Shown here: piece by piece, positions 11,905 to 24,960 of the stretch
How positions within the stretch are numbered: position 1 is the stretch's first letter
How the letters are laid out: every line of letters begins with the position of its first letter
Assembly (NCBI GenBank): GCA_037954665.1
Contig: JBBMOL010000016.1
Span: 5,208,001-5,272,000, forward strand
From: Laguncularia racemosa
Lineage: Eukaryota > Streptophyta > Magnoliopsida > Myrtales > Combretaceae
Direction of reading: 5' to 3'
DNA length: 64,000 bases
Translations under genes and position numbers: made by a program
Notes under the pieces: generated by a model
What the model saw: the letters and a program-made list of their open reading frames with translations, nothing else
Told to the model about the DNA's origin: nothing
Databases searched by the model: none

Positions 11905-12360
11905 GTGCCAGACAGAGCAAGAAACACAAGATCTAGGATTCGGAGGAGGAAAAAATGAAGATGGTAAGAGAGAAATTTAGGGTTGCGAATCAAGAAATTT
12001 TTTCCTGCTCGGAAGTGATTTCGAATTTGGGTACCTTATTTTTGCAATCAAAGCAATCAATCGGTGTAAATTTCTAATAATTTTATTGATTTCGTTTTGC
12101 TTTGTGTGTCATAATAAGTGAGTGATGGAAATAGTTTAATGACGAAAATTTCCCTGTTTGTTTAGGGGCAAAATGGGAAAACGGAGCTGGTGGTGTGTAA
12201 TTGTCTCGGAGAAGTGGTGTGAAAGGACTTCATAGTCCCTCGTACGATCTGGTCGACGGTGGTTTGGTTTGGTTGTGCCGTCGACTGTTAACGGCCGTTG
12301 AAAGATGTTGACGGATAGTCAATAAAGAATGTAGAAAATGCAGAGGACCATTATGATATA
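11905..12360 (-). promoter_or_regulatory. ArfGAP 5' UTR and proximal upstream region
   Basis: The sequence upstream of the ATG (11904) is less AT-rich than beyond 12360. It contains an inverted repeat with arms GTCGACGG (12252-12259) and CCGTCGAC (12278-12285), and the palindrome AACGGCCGTT at 12290-12299. No obvious TATA box is visible at a convincing position. The promoter role is inferred from position only. Confidence 0.4.
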
Positions 12361-13475
12361 TATGCGGGGATTAACGCATTAACACTCGGTTTGGAAAAGC
12401 TCATCATGCGATCAGGAAAAAAAAAAAGTGTAAAATATAAGTAAAACTTTGATAGAAAAATAATGCGATACTTACAGCGACTTTCAGTTTTACCCTTAAT
12501 TTTATTTAATAATTTCAAAACAAAATAAAAATCAAATGTAGAGACAACTATAATTCAATATTTTTATAATATTTATCATAGCCATAATGCATTTTAGTCA
12601 TAACAATCTGCTACTTACATCTACTATGATACAATCAGTTTCAAAATGATGAGATAACTAAGACAAAGTAATTTATATAGGAAAAATTATAAGTAATAGG
12701 ATTAATGTTTGGAATTAAATTCAAATAAAATATCAAACTTTTAAATTGTTAAAATAAATAAATAATGTTATACTATATAGTTAATATAAAATATTAAATT
12801 CTCAAATAGTTGATATAGAGAATCAATTACTATCCCATAAACATGGTACGTTAGCTTAATTTAACATTATTATCACAATGTCATAATGTGATCCTCTATT
12901 TATACTATATAGTATGATGTTAATTATCTATTTTAACCATTTAAAAATTCAATCCTCTATTTAAACTTAATTTCAAACGTTAATCTTTCCTCTTATAATT
13001 TTCTCAATTTACATAAATAAAGCTTTCATTTCAATTACAAACTTTATCACATAGGTCACAAGGGATGACCAACTAAACTAAAACCAACACGTGCTATCCT
13101 CATGTTCACAACTCAGATTGTCTGCAATTATCCTACACCAAAATAGATACTAGAATCTATAATCATACCAATGGTAAATACTAGCATACAAAGTCATACA
13201 ACCCCTTAGTTGCATGAAGAAAAAAAAAATAACCTAAATTAAACTCACAATCTATGTATACCCATATAACTAGCCACAAACATATCAAAGATAATATAAT
13301 TCCTAACATTACAATGCTATTATACTTCAAAAGAGACTTTAATAAAATGAGCAAATGATGACATCTTAATTAATGGTAAGAGACTCGAATTAAACTGTAC
13401 GTGACAACAACCAAGGTTATTAAACAAATAAAATACAATGCATGAATAAGCATGTGTTATCCATATGTAGAATTG
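12361..13475. other. AT-rich intergenic spacer
   Basis: Very AT-rich with short direct and inverted TA-rich words, no open frame of note, and no recognised repeat. It separates the ArfGAP promoter side from the retrotransposon block that starts at 13476. Confidence 0.5.
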
Positions 13476-16303
13476 TGTAATAACCTGAAAAAACCGCAAG
13501 TCATGGTTGAAAATTTCAATTCATTTAAGAAACAAGCCACCTAGCCCATCTTACTTAACTCACTATAAGTCGAGTTAGTTCACAAACCTACAAACTAAAA
13601 AAAATAAAAACATATATATATAAATATATATATTACATTTTAATGAATTAGTGGGTTGGCTCGTTGTTACACTTTTAATTTTCTGTGATGACGATAGTTC
13701 ACTATATACCCTATTTAAATAGAATGCATAAAGTTATAATTTTTAAGTGGATTTTTAAACTAGTTTTATGACTTTGAAATCATTTAATTAAAATTTGAAA
13801 ACATTTAATGGTTTATTTGATTTTGAAAAACATTTTAGAAATTGATCAAGTTTTGGAAAATGTGATAGATGCTATGAGAAAGATAACTACATCCTAGGAC
13901 CTAATAGCCCAAAAAATACAAACATTGATCAACAGGCTATAAAACCACAAGTGACTTCTATAAAGTCTAATACAATACTCAAAACACATTACTAAGTCCA
14001 AGTTAAAAACAGGAATCATAATATAATAACAATCATGGAGATCTAAGTTCTCTTACTCATAGCCATACTCCTCTTAAGAGCTAAAACCCATCAAATCGAA
14101 TAAGAGATCCATCAAACAGTTCCTCACCTAAAAAAAAAACAAAAAGGTGAACCAAAAAATCCAGTACATAGTCACATGAACACACACACAAATGTCAAAC
14201 AAGTCTACACACTAATATAACAAACATTCATACAATTTATTAATCGTCTTATTTAAGTAAACAATCAACATAAGATTACTCATGACTCTAGACAATACAA
14301 TGGGGGATCTAAGATTCGATTCCATTGCAGTGACAATTGAGGGTTAACAAGAGCAGCCAAACTCTACATCATTAAAACCGAAACCTAAGTAGCTTTGTCT
14401 AAGTGACCTTACTATCATACGGTTCTCACTTATCATAATCTAGCTATATTGTATCGTCTACTAGGTTCCATAACCTTGGACAACTCCTAATATACCTTAT
14501 CTCTAATTACAATATCCGTTATTCATCACGATTTCACATATCAACTATCCTCAAGCAATTACTTGATAGCTTAAGTGCCTAACTACCATGTTATTTTAGG
14601 GTATATAAGTATAGCCAAAATCTTAATTTAAGAGTTGTCACTTACTGTTTTAAGTGACTAAGCACAAGTATCAAGCGAATACTTAGTTAGGTTGATTATT
14701 GGCCCAATTAATTTTTCTAACCTATCAAGCAATACGCATGTTACTATGTGCTTAAAAGGGTTAAAGATTCCTAAGATGTAGTTCGAAATTTCCAATTAAG
14801 TAAGTTAAGCGGTTTTATGCATTAAAAATAAAACTTAAGTTAGATAATTATTCCAAGTAATTAAGTACCATTCTAGTGTTGGGTTTAGAAAGCTTATACT
14901 AGTAACGAGCCCATTAGGGGTTATATGGGCCTAATTAGCTTTTTAGCTAATTTGGCCCAGCCACTTAGAGTTTATTCACTTAAGACTATCATATTATTTA
15001 AATTTGAGTCTGTATGTGTCTAATTCCCAATTAGGGTATTTGCATCCTTAAAGAATAGTAAACCTAATTATGTTTGGAATTAAACCTACTAACCCTATTT
15101 GATTTAATTTAATTTAATTGTTCATACTATTTGAAGTGATTTATCTAATTAAGCCTTAATTTATTGAAATTATCTAGTTAGGTTTATTACTCTTTAATTT
15201 AGATGTGTAGGCCCATTTATTTTATTTAAGCCCAATTAGGTTACTTAGGTCCAATTATTATCATTGAGTTCATTTTAGGTTCAATTAACTTACTTTAATT
15301 TGTTCTATTTAACCTAAGCCCATTATGTCAATTTAATCTTATTTGTTATACCTTAGGCCTAATTGTTTATTGTGCAAAATTTTAATTTCATTTTAAGCCT
15401 TTAGTTGATGTAGGGCCTTATAGGGTTTAAGGTCCATTTAAGTTTAATTTATTTGTTAGAGTCTAATTAGAGTATGAGCTACAAAGATGAATGAATCAAA
15501 GTAAGTTTTGAGTATTAGGCTCACTTGAATTCTTTTAGAGTTATATAAACCCATTTTATTCTATTAGGTTTAAATTTAGTTCATTTTAGATTTTTAATTC
15601 GAATTAGGTCTTAATGTGATTTGAGACCCAATTAGGGTTCTTTATTGTAATAAAGTTCATTTAGGGTATAACTCCTAAAAGGGGAATGTGCCTAATTAGA
15701 TTTTAGGTGTTGGGCTCATTATTACTTAAATCTATTTTATTAAGTCAATACTTATCTTGGTTCATTTAAATAGTTAAGTTAATTAATCATAATTAATTTA
15801 ATTATGTTTGATTATGTGGGCCACCCATAAGGGAGAGTGGAATGGAGATCTTTGGGCTTATATGGATGAGCTGACTTAAGGTTGGACCGACCTTGCCTAG
15901 AGCTAATTAAACCAATTAATGTCAAGTTTTAATTTGTTAATTTTTAAGGCCTTAATTTTAAAGCTCTATAACTTATTTATTTTAAGTTCAATTAAGTGGA
16001 ACCAAAGCTATTTGAATCTTTATTACTTCTTGTAGACACTCCATTTTTACCTCTCATATAGATTTTTTAAATAAATAAAATAATAATAATAATAATAATA
16101 AAGGCTTGGTTTACGAGATATAAAAGATTAAATGAAAAATAATAAAAATAATAAGTAACAAAAAATAATAATAATAATTTTTCTAACAAAATTAAGGAAA
16201 TATAGGCCTCTAAATTTAGCTCGGGAACCTCAAACAATAAAAATTAATTAAGACCGATGGCTTAAATGCAAATTGATTGCAGTAAAAATTCAAGAAAAAA
16301 GCC

Positions 16304-16370
16304 CAGCTCAATCAGTTTAAGTCCAGGCCTTGCGAGATGTGGGAAGCTGCAGGTAATGAGTTCGAGTCCC
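16304..16370 (+). promoter_or_regulatory. tRNA-like pol III A/B box pair in solo LTR 1
   Basis: A-box-like CAGCTCAATCAG at 16304-16315 and B-box GAGTTCGAGTCCC at 16358-16370. The same pair at the same relative place is seen in solo LTR 2 and solo LTR 3. The box sequences are visible; pol III activity is inference. Confidence 0.55.
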
Positions 16371-16720
16371 TTATGCGGTAAAATGTGGATTTTTTTTTAG
16401 GACAAGCTACTACATGGCATCGACTCATTGGCTGGGGGAATCACGTACATTGCACGTGATCTTCTTCTTCCCTAAGCAGACCTAAACAAAAAAAAAAAAA
16501 AAAGAGCAACAGAAAATTTCGAATATATATATATATACATTCCTATCTGATTTTTTTTTAACAAACTAGTAGATTAATACATAAAGATTTAAGTGTATCC
16601 TAAGGATTTGTATAAATATTTAGATAAAAACAAATTAAATCTAAATTGGTTAAGTAGGGGTTTTTCATTTTCATCCAAATTGGATTTAAATAAGGTTTAT
16701 CGGGATTGATTTAACGAGTC

Positions 16721-16728
16721 TATAAATA
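16721..16728 (+). promoter_or_regulatory. TATA box of solo LTR 1
   Basis: TATAAATA, conserved at the equivalent place in all three members (21370-21377 plus, 28409-28416 minus). It sets the sense direction of the LTR. Confidence 0.7.
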
Positions 16729-19574
16729 GAACTCGATCCCATAAACTCGACATGAGAGGGAATCATTGGAAAAATACGAGAATTAGTCAATAGGTGTCCA
16801 CAAATTTCAATCACCAGCTTTCTCTCTCTAGGACCAGCTATCCACGACCTCACTTTCTCTCAATAAAATCTGGAGTTGTTCATTAATTCAATGTTATCGA
16901 ACACTTTAAATCATTCTCTTTTGTGCAGATTTAAGTAGACATCTTCTACGCAAACACTAACCACACGCAAGAGAGGAGAGAGCTTTAGGCTGTGTTCGGT
17001 GCCGCTACTATTCCCAGACCCAGGAATTTACGTCTGGAGCTCCAACTTTAGTTTTCGATTGACCAACACGAAAGCAACATTAGGATATTGCAGCTAAGGG
17101 AGACCTTGGACGACGTCTTGCATACGCTCCCGCAAGTTCCTACTATGCACAGACCCAGCCAGCGATCCTCATCGTGCTAATAGCCACTAGTGACGACCAC
17201 TATCCATGGTTTCTCCTTCCCGCTATCGCACGAAAAGATAGCATAGTGCCCATTGTGATTAAACCAGAGTTGACTCGTGCGACCCGACCTGTGACTAGGT
17301 TTTTTTTTTTTTTTTTTCAGTTTTCTTTAGTAATAGAAGTTAATCGTTTGTTAAAATAAACATTAAATAATAAAATAGTTTTAGTTGAAAATAAATATGA
17401 TTAATAAAATTAATATCTAAGGTAGATTTTAGATTAGGAATAATAACTTAAATATGATTAGATTAATAACCTTAGCTTAATCTATTTAGTTAATTTAGAA
17501 TATATTAAGAAAATTAGTAAAGTAAATGATTACAAGGGAACCATTGTGTAGGCATTAAGTATTGTGGTGTAACTGTCACCTAGGGATGATTAGGTATCTA
17601 ACTGGTTTTTTTTTTAAATAATTAGTAATACTTAGTCTATAAAAAATAACAAATGGTTTATTATCTAAGATATGATTTTATTTTGAAAAATAATAATAAA
17701 AAAATGTTTTTTCACCTAGAAAAATAATTTTCATAAAATAAAATTTTAATTGATGTTTTCAAAACTGGAGGGTTTTAGTTCTTTTTTTCAAAATTGGGAA
17801 ATAAAGTTTAAGTTTAGAATCTTTCTTTAAAAAAAATTAAAATAGTAATAAATGTAAACATGGCTTGTTTTCATAATTAAAATTAACTAATCTACTAAAA
17901 TTTTATAAAAACAGAACTACATTGGTTTAAGTTTGATTAGCAGATACGTAGGCACCTATGAGGCAATCACATATTAAAAAAAATCAATTCTAATTTATCA
18001 TTTAACAAAAAAATTACAAAAAAAAATATTTTATCCTTTTAAAATTTCAATTTATAATACAAAAACATAAAAATATTTTATCCTATTTTTAGTTCAATTT
18101 TAATTGAAGTAAAAAATGCAAAAGCTTTATTATCTTTTATTTTTAAATAAGAATAGAAAATCCATTTGTAATAAAAATGATTAAAAATTTTCCATGTTAT
18201 TTTTTTTCATGTTCTATATGAAAAATATTATGTTTTGCACATGTGATGGTGAAAAAAAATGATAAAAAGCTTTTAATTCATTTTCTTGAAAAAGATAATA
18301 AGTAGTAACCATTTAGGTTTTAAGAGGATAGCTCCGAATCCAAATTCTCTAGTTAATATTTTTCCAAAATTTGTTTAGAAAAAATCATAGATGGTAGCTA
18401 GTTATTGGTCCACCTCATTAACCTTAACTTATCTTATGTTTCAACTTAGGTTGGTGGCAACTCTAATTTTCTTAAAATAATTAAAAATATAGTTTTTCCT
18501 TAATTTTATTATCGAATAACTTATATTAAGTAGGCTAAACTTAATATGGGTTAAATTAAGGAAAATTCCAAAATCATGCTCGACACTTTTACTATATGTT
18601 TTAACATAAAAAAAAAAACTAATTTTATTCATTTTAGGGTTCTTGAATTTCCATATTACATCTAGTTATGAATTATCAACTTTAAAGGCCCATAGCTCAT
18701 CCAATTTAGGTCCAATTTACTTCAAATCAAATCCCACTTGTTATTATTCCTTTACAGCATCCATAACATCATTTATATTTCAATTTTAAGCCCAAAATAT
18801 TTCCAAAATAGGCCAATCATTCCAAAACACACACAACATATCCAAGTTCATTCTCATTAGCCCAAATTCAACATAATTCCACTTCTAGACTTCATTTTAT
18901 ATCCAATCAAACTCTTATTAATTAATTGAACATGTGTCAACCAAATTAACTCAAATTAAACATAACACTTCATAAATTTCTATAATTAAATATATTACTC
19001 CAATTAAGCAAGAAAATCATAATGTAAAGATTAATTAATTCATAATTTCATCATGAATCAACCTTAAACTTTGTCAAACTCAATATTTATCATATAACTT
19101 CAAATTCAACCTATTTTATCATTTTAAGAACATCTCAACATGCTGGAAATTCATGGATTATCAACCAAATCAACTAATTTATCCATCAACTCATTAATAT
19201 CATCAAACCTAACTTCAAACATGCCATATACATCAAATTCATCACTTAAACTACTTCTAAATCCACATACCCATACTCCAATCATCAAATTACCATCATT
19301 CATAATCTAAACCGGATTTCAACTAAAATTCAAGTCCCAAATTACTCTCTAATGTAGCGACAACATATACCCATATACATGTATCAAATCATATGCATCA
19401 AACTTGATTTTTATTATCAAATCCAACACCTAACAACGCATTTAGCATATCAAAACATAGATCTACATCTAAAATTATCAAAATTCATCAAAATCACACT
19501 TAGGAGTGGCATTTTTATAGGTTTTTAACATCAAACCATCAAGATTCAAGTAATCACTTAATTTCCATGTTATA

Positions 19575-20165
19575 CTACTTTTAAGTTGGGGTGGGCGCAA
19601 ATTGAATTAATTCAATTTATCCTCTAAACTAAACCAAACCATAAAAATACAATTTGGTTTTTCATTGCTTCAAATTGAACTATACAATTTGATTTCAATT
19701 TTTTTTCCAACTCGTAAAATTTTGATTTGGTTTATAGATTAAACTATATTTCCCTTTCTAAAAAAGTATATTTGCTTAATATATGATCTCATATAACCAG
19801 TATTAAATTCATTTAATGATAACATGCATTGACATTATATTAGAGTTTGATAAAGTTAATAGTTAAACAATTAAAAAAATTTAAATATGTAATGTAATTG
19901 AACTATTTCTCAATTTAGCATATAATATAAATTTTGAGTCAATCTATATACATATACTAAATTATGGTTTATAAAATTTAAATACATATATTTTTCAATA
20001 AATATAAATTAAAAATTCTTTTAATATTATATTACAATAAAAGAATGTTTTTAGCTACAAATAAAATATTATTATATTTTTTTCACAACAGTTTGATTCG
20101 GTTTTACGGTTTAATTCAAATTAGTCCTCCAAACCAATTATAAATTTTACCAAATCAACCATTGC
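19575..20165. mobile_element. possible hAT-like non-autonomous element inside Tekay-like LTR copy 1
   Basis: Starts TTGGGGTGGGCGCAAATTG and contains repeated AATTTGGTTT / TTTGATTCGGTTTTACGG words at both ends. This is the style of plant non-autonomous hAT elements with degenerate GGTTCGGTT-rich termini. The terminal repeats are too degraded to define boundaries or a target-site duplication. The call is tentative. Confidence 0.3.
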
Positions 20166-20700
20166 ATTAAGCTTACCTCAATGGAGACCAACAAATCATT
20201 TTTGACCTAAAGCTAGCTGCCACTTAGTAGACACCAAAATAGAGTTTTCTTTTATCGCACTTCACTCCTTCACATTAAATCATCTTACTTAGAATCAAGG
20301 CTAAGGATTTTCATCCTTAAATCAACTTAAACCTTATTAAAAACTACTTGCCTTATCCAACTTCACCATGATTTGAAAGCCCCCTTAATTAAGATCTTCA
20401 CTTCATTTTCCACCTAAAACTCACAAGAAATCAACTAGGTTAGTATATGGTTTAATGCATAATAAACGGGTAAAAGAGTACATAAGGCTCAATGGGTTTT
20501 TGTGAGTGTTTTATGTTAGAGATTTTTGGAAATTTGAGAGTGGGGGCTAGGGAATGATGTCTGGTTTGGAGGGTTTTATAAGTGTTCTAACACTAGGCTT
20601 TAAGGGAAAAGAGAAGGAGGACCACAAAGGTTTAAGGGTTTAAGCCTAATAGTACCATGCTTCATTCTTTCTAGCATAATGGGCATTTTATTTTTCCTTA

Positions 20701-23165
20701 TGTAGACACCCCATTTTTGCCCCCCATATAAATTTTTAGATAAATAAATAAAAATGATAAAAAATAATAGTAATAAAAAAGAGCCTAGTTTATGAGTTAA
20801 TAAAAATTAAATAAATAATAATAATAGGTAACAAAAAATAATAATAAAATTTTCAACAAAATTAATGAAATATAAATATTTAAATTAAGCATGGGAACCT
20901 CAAATCAATAAAAATTAATTAGGATCGTTAGCTTATATACAAATTAATTGCATAAAATAAACGAGAAAAGGGTTAGCCCAATTGGTCCATGCCTATGCCT
21001 AAATATGCAAAGAAAGCTAGGAGGTCATGGGTTCAATCCAAACACATGTCGTTTAAGGCATTTTCTTTTTTTGCCTGGTCAGGGTCACGTGCCATGCACG
21101 TGACCATCTTCTCCGATTAACTCAAGCCAAGTAGACCAAAAGAGCCGACAAAGATGTGAGATTTGTTTTTTGTTTTTTTTGCACTTTTCAACAAGATTTG
21201 ATACAAGATTATCCAAAAGAACTTTCAAAATTCATCCAAAACCTAAAGATTGACTAACAACGAAATAAAGATTTGATAAAATCACATCTTTGGTAATCCT
21301 TATCCATCTCACTAGCCAAACATGATTCAACCTTATCCTAAGCTCCACCTAAGATTCAATTTACACCATTATAAATAAGGGAATTCGAGAAACATGGAAA
21401 GGAAGGAAAAATCACCAAAAAATGCACTCATAACCTTTGGTCGGAGCTTTCTCTCTTTATGATGGTTGAAAAACCCACCCTCTACCTTCTCTCTAAGATT
21501 ACTAGCTCTACACACAAGACCAAAACATGAAAGTAGTATTCCTAGTGTTCTCTAGTTTTGGAAAGAGGTAATCTTTCACTTGAATTACTCACAAGTTGAA
21601 TGGATCGGAAAGCTCGAGTTACAACCACTGTCAGCTACCTCCTAAACCACCACATTATGCTAGTTTTTAGAGAAAAATAACACCAAATTTGCCTTCTATA
21701 CCCTCGAAAACCTAAGGAACCGCTCCTTAGCCACCTTAGATCTCCATCGGAGTGCCGTCGATGAAGATCCCCAGCTACCATGCTCGTAACCTGAATCGCG
21801 ATCCAATCAGACTCAAGTTCGACTCGGATTCCAACCCAAGCCGACCTACAGCCAAGTAAGTATTATTATTATTATAATTAATTTAGTTTAGATAGTTAGT
21901 TTATATAATCTTGTTAAAACCTAATTGATAAAAATAAAAATCAATCTAATTAATAAAAATTATGGTAGATATTGAAAATTAATAATATAAATAATTAGGT
22001 TAATAACTTTATCTTAATTTATTTAATTTAGAGTATATTAAAAACTTATGAAAATCAATTAGAAAAATTAGTAAACTAAGTAATTAGGAGGGAACCATTG
22101 TGTAGGCCTTAGGTGTTGCGATATAACCATTGTCTATGGATGATTAGGTTCTCAAGTATTATTTTTAAATAATGAGTAATACTTAGTTTATAAATATAAA
22201 AATTGAAAATTAAAAAAAACAATGGTTTATTATCTTATATATAGTTTTAAAATGTAAAACGGTTTTGTCATATAGAAAAATGATTTTGATAAAATAAAAA
22301 AACTCTAATTGGTGTTTTCAAAATTAGGTCTTTAGTCTTTCAAAATTGGGAAATAAAGTTTAGGTTTGAAATTTTTCTTAAAAAAAAATAAAATGGTAAT
22401 AAACGTAAACTTGGCCTATTTTCATAATTAAAATTATCCAATCCACTAAAAGTTTTATGAAAATAGAACTATGTTGGTTTGATCCTGATTAGTGAGTACG
22501 TATGTACCTATGAGGCAACTACAAATAAAATAAAATAAAAAACATTTTATTATTTTTTAATTTCAATTTATCATATAAAAAAATTTACAAAAAAAATATT
22601 ATCCTTTTAAAATTTCAATTTATAATATAAAAACATAAAAATATTTTATCCTATTTTTTTAGTTCAATTTTAATTAAAGTAGAAATGAAAAAAGTTTTAT
22701 TCTCTTTTATATCATTTTAAAATAAGAATAGAAAATTCATAGTTAAAAAAACAATTAAAAGTTTCCATGCTGTTTTGATTTTTTTTCATGCTCTAAATGA
22801 AAAATATTATGTTTTGCGCATGTGATGGTAAAGGAAATTTATAAGAAGTTTTTAATTATTTTTCTTAAAAAAGATAACAAGTGATAGCCATTTAAGTTTT
22901 AATAAGATAGCCCCAAGTCCAGATTTTCTAGTTAATATTTTGCTAAGATTTGTTTAGAAAAATTCGTAAACCAGTAGCTAATTAAGGTTAATCCACTTCA
23001 TTAACCTTAGCTTATCTTATTTTCCAACTTAGTTGGTGGTGACTCCTAGTTTTTTAAATAATTAAAAATATAGTTTTTCCTTAATTTTACTATCGAATAA
23101 CCTATATTAAGTGGGCTGGACTTAATATGAGTTAATTAAGAAAAAATCCAAAATCAAGCTCGAGA
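20701..23165 (+). mobile_element. solo LTR 2 of family with tRNA-like boxes
   Basis: Begins TGTAGACACCCCATTTTTGC and ends AAGCTCGAGA, 2465 bp (the final CA has become GA). It is flanked by a perfect 5-bp target-site duplication CCTTA at 20696-20700 and 23166-23170. The uninterrupted site is found in Tekay-like copy 2 near 25700. It aligns with solo LTR 1 throughout its first 350 bases and again near the end (GGGAACCATTGTGTAGGC, ATTAAGTGGGCTGGACTTAA). TATAAATA is at 21370-21377, and a possible splice donor (CCAAGTAAGTATT) lies at about 21853-21865. Confidence 0.9.
20974..21039 (+). promoter_or_regulatory. tRNA-like pol III A/B box pair in solo LTR 2
   Basis: TAGCCCAATTGG at 20974-20985 fits the A-box consensus TRGYNNARNNGG exactly. 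GGGTTCAATCC at 21029-21039 fits the B box. Spacing is near 50 bases, as in tRNA genes and tRNA-derived SINEs. Confidence 0.6.
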
Positions 23166-24019
23166 CCTTATATTTCCACTTCATACCAACTGAAAAGTAA
23201 TTCATTCTTTTCCCCAAATTGCTCTTAAGAACACAAGAATTTAGTTACCCTTCAGTAAAATGAAGCTTAGAGACATTTTGGTCTTTTTATGTAATTGACT
23301 TCTAAATTTAAAATTTTCTTTTCCAATTGTCTCCAAATAACTTGAAATTGATTTTATTTATCTAATTGAGGTGTTGGAGCTATATTTGGGGTCTTTAAAC
23401 TAGTTCAAGTCCAAATTTGTTAAAAACTGTTTTCAAAGGTGAAAGGGTCATTTTTGATGAATTGTTTCCAAACTTTAAGATATCACTCTCACTGACTTAA
23501 AATGACTTCAAATGACTTTAAATGAGTTATTTAATGATTTTGGGAATCAAATTATGGCTAAATCGGGTCTAGGGGTAGAATGGTCAATTTGGCAAAATTA
23601 ATTTCTAAATTTTGATTTTCCCTTTCCTACTAAGTTAAAACTTTAATTTTTCTTTTCTAATTTACTTCAAATAATTGCTAAAGAATTTAATTTTCCTAAT
23701 TATGGTCTTGGAACTTTATTTAAGATCATGAGCTATTTCTAAGCTAATTTTGATATAACTAAGTTTAAGGATAAAATGGTCATTTTGGAAAATTTTGGCC
23801 ATAAATTTTATAAATCATCTCTTAATTGACTCCAATTTTTTTTTTCAATTTCATTGATCTTATTTAGAAATATAGGGTTTTTCATCTGCTTAACCCACAA
23901 ACCCTCAAGGGATGAGTTAGGCCAAAAATTCTAACTCACTTATTAAGTGAGCAGGGATAGGCTAGCCCATTTAATCCAAAAGTTAAAGCAGGGTAGGGCA
24001 AGTTGTCCCACTTAGCCCA

Positions 24020-24960
24020 TATGTACAACTCTATCTATATGTTATTGTCTTAATCAAATTAAATTAAAGAAATTAAAAAGTTACATGGATAAGAATGATA
24101 AGTATTGGACTCGGCACATGCAACGAGGCTTGCTGCTTATGACACTATTTAAGCTTGTTCTTAATCCCATTATGACCCCCACAATCAATTAGTTTAAACC
24201 ACGGTCGATGAAATGCTTCAAATTTACATTCCTACTTGAAGCGTTAAGGTTACGGTACGTTAACTTAATGCTTTTTAAAGAGGTAGGAATTATTTCAACT
24301 AAGTTGTTATGCTAAGCATGATTATGTTCATTCGTTGGTAACAAAATAATATTGAAATGCTCATCAATCGTATCACAAGTAAATGCATCACAATACACTA
24401 TACATAATAACATGAGGTACTCATTCATCAACTAATTTACACACATGCATTTAAGTAGACTCACTTATCTATAAATAGTTTATCAAAATACAATGCTATT
24501 GCTTCATATATGTATACAATATAGGACATGAAATTTTGTGATAATATAGGGTTATTTTTAGTGTTAGCGTGAGAGCTCTCAAAAAAAATATTCGATATAA
24601 GCACAATAGTAATAAAAATAATAATGATATAAAGTTATTTTTTGAGTTTTGATTATTTACTTATTTTGTCTAGTAAAACACATTTTTGCACTATAAGAAA
24701 TATTATACAATTTTTTTGGGTTTTTTTCCAATACCTTAAGATCTCTTTTGTCCAATAACTTGGTTCATTATATAAACCAAACAAAGGATTAGGGATTTTG
24801 TCAAATCCAACACCTTAAAATGATGGCAACCAAATGTAACCTATTAGTTAGTATTGTTTTATATTATAAAGAGCTAATCTTTTTTTTTTTTTTTGGCAAA
24901 TGTAAACAAATACTACTAAAAAATTTTGAAATTGGACTATTTACAAAAATTAATGAATAA
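24020..24960. other. spacer between the two head-to-head Tekay-like LTR copies
   Basis: AT-rich, without a usable ORF. It may contain the unresolved 5' ends of both LTR copies. A block at 23940-24030 with repeated GGGCTA/TAGCCC words resembles the end of a decayed DNA transposon. Nothing more can be supported. Confidence 0.4.

Larger units (their letters stand above)
16031..18585 (+). mobile_element. solo LTR 1 of family with tRNA-like boxes
   Basis: Begins TGTAGACACTCC and ends CATGCTCGACA (TG...CA), 2555 bp. It is flanked by CTTCT (16026-16030) and CTTTT (18586-18590), an imperfect 5-bp target-site duplication. The homologous uninterrupted site is present in the Tekay-like copy 3 near 53715 (opposite orientation), which confirms the insertion. 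It carries pol III-like A and B boxes, TATAAATA at 16721-16728, and a strongly CpG-poor body, suggesting age. There is no coding capacity, primer-binding site or purine tract, so a solo LTR is the best reading. Confidence 0.85.
13476..24020 (-). mobile_element. Tekay/Del-like gypsy LTR (copy 1, minus), interrupted by two solo LTRs
   Basis: The minus-strand sequence ends ...GGTTATTACA at 13476, like the GGGGTGTTACA ends usual in this chromovirus group. It matches the plus-strand copies at 24960-34795 and 51955-55408 over long stretches. Matches include the block around 23590-23880 (to about 25030-25330) and the block 14400-15990 (to 53930-55340). A typical AGGTGAGGAAC splice-acceptor-like motif preceded by a T-rich tract is read on the minus strand near 14130-14150. 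Two younger solo LTRs (16031-18585 and 20701-23165) were inserted into it. The 5' end near 24020 is not fixed, since no TG start was identified. The clade name is inferred from LTR style; no pol is present. Confidence 0.6.

Noticed and set aside
16358..16370. possible tRNA gene at the B-box match
   Set aside because: The flanks do not form an acceptor stem or anticodon arm that can be drawn. The same box pair occurs in sister LTRs, so it is an LTR feature.
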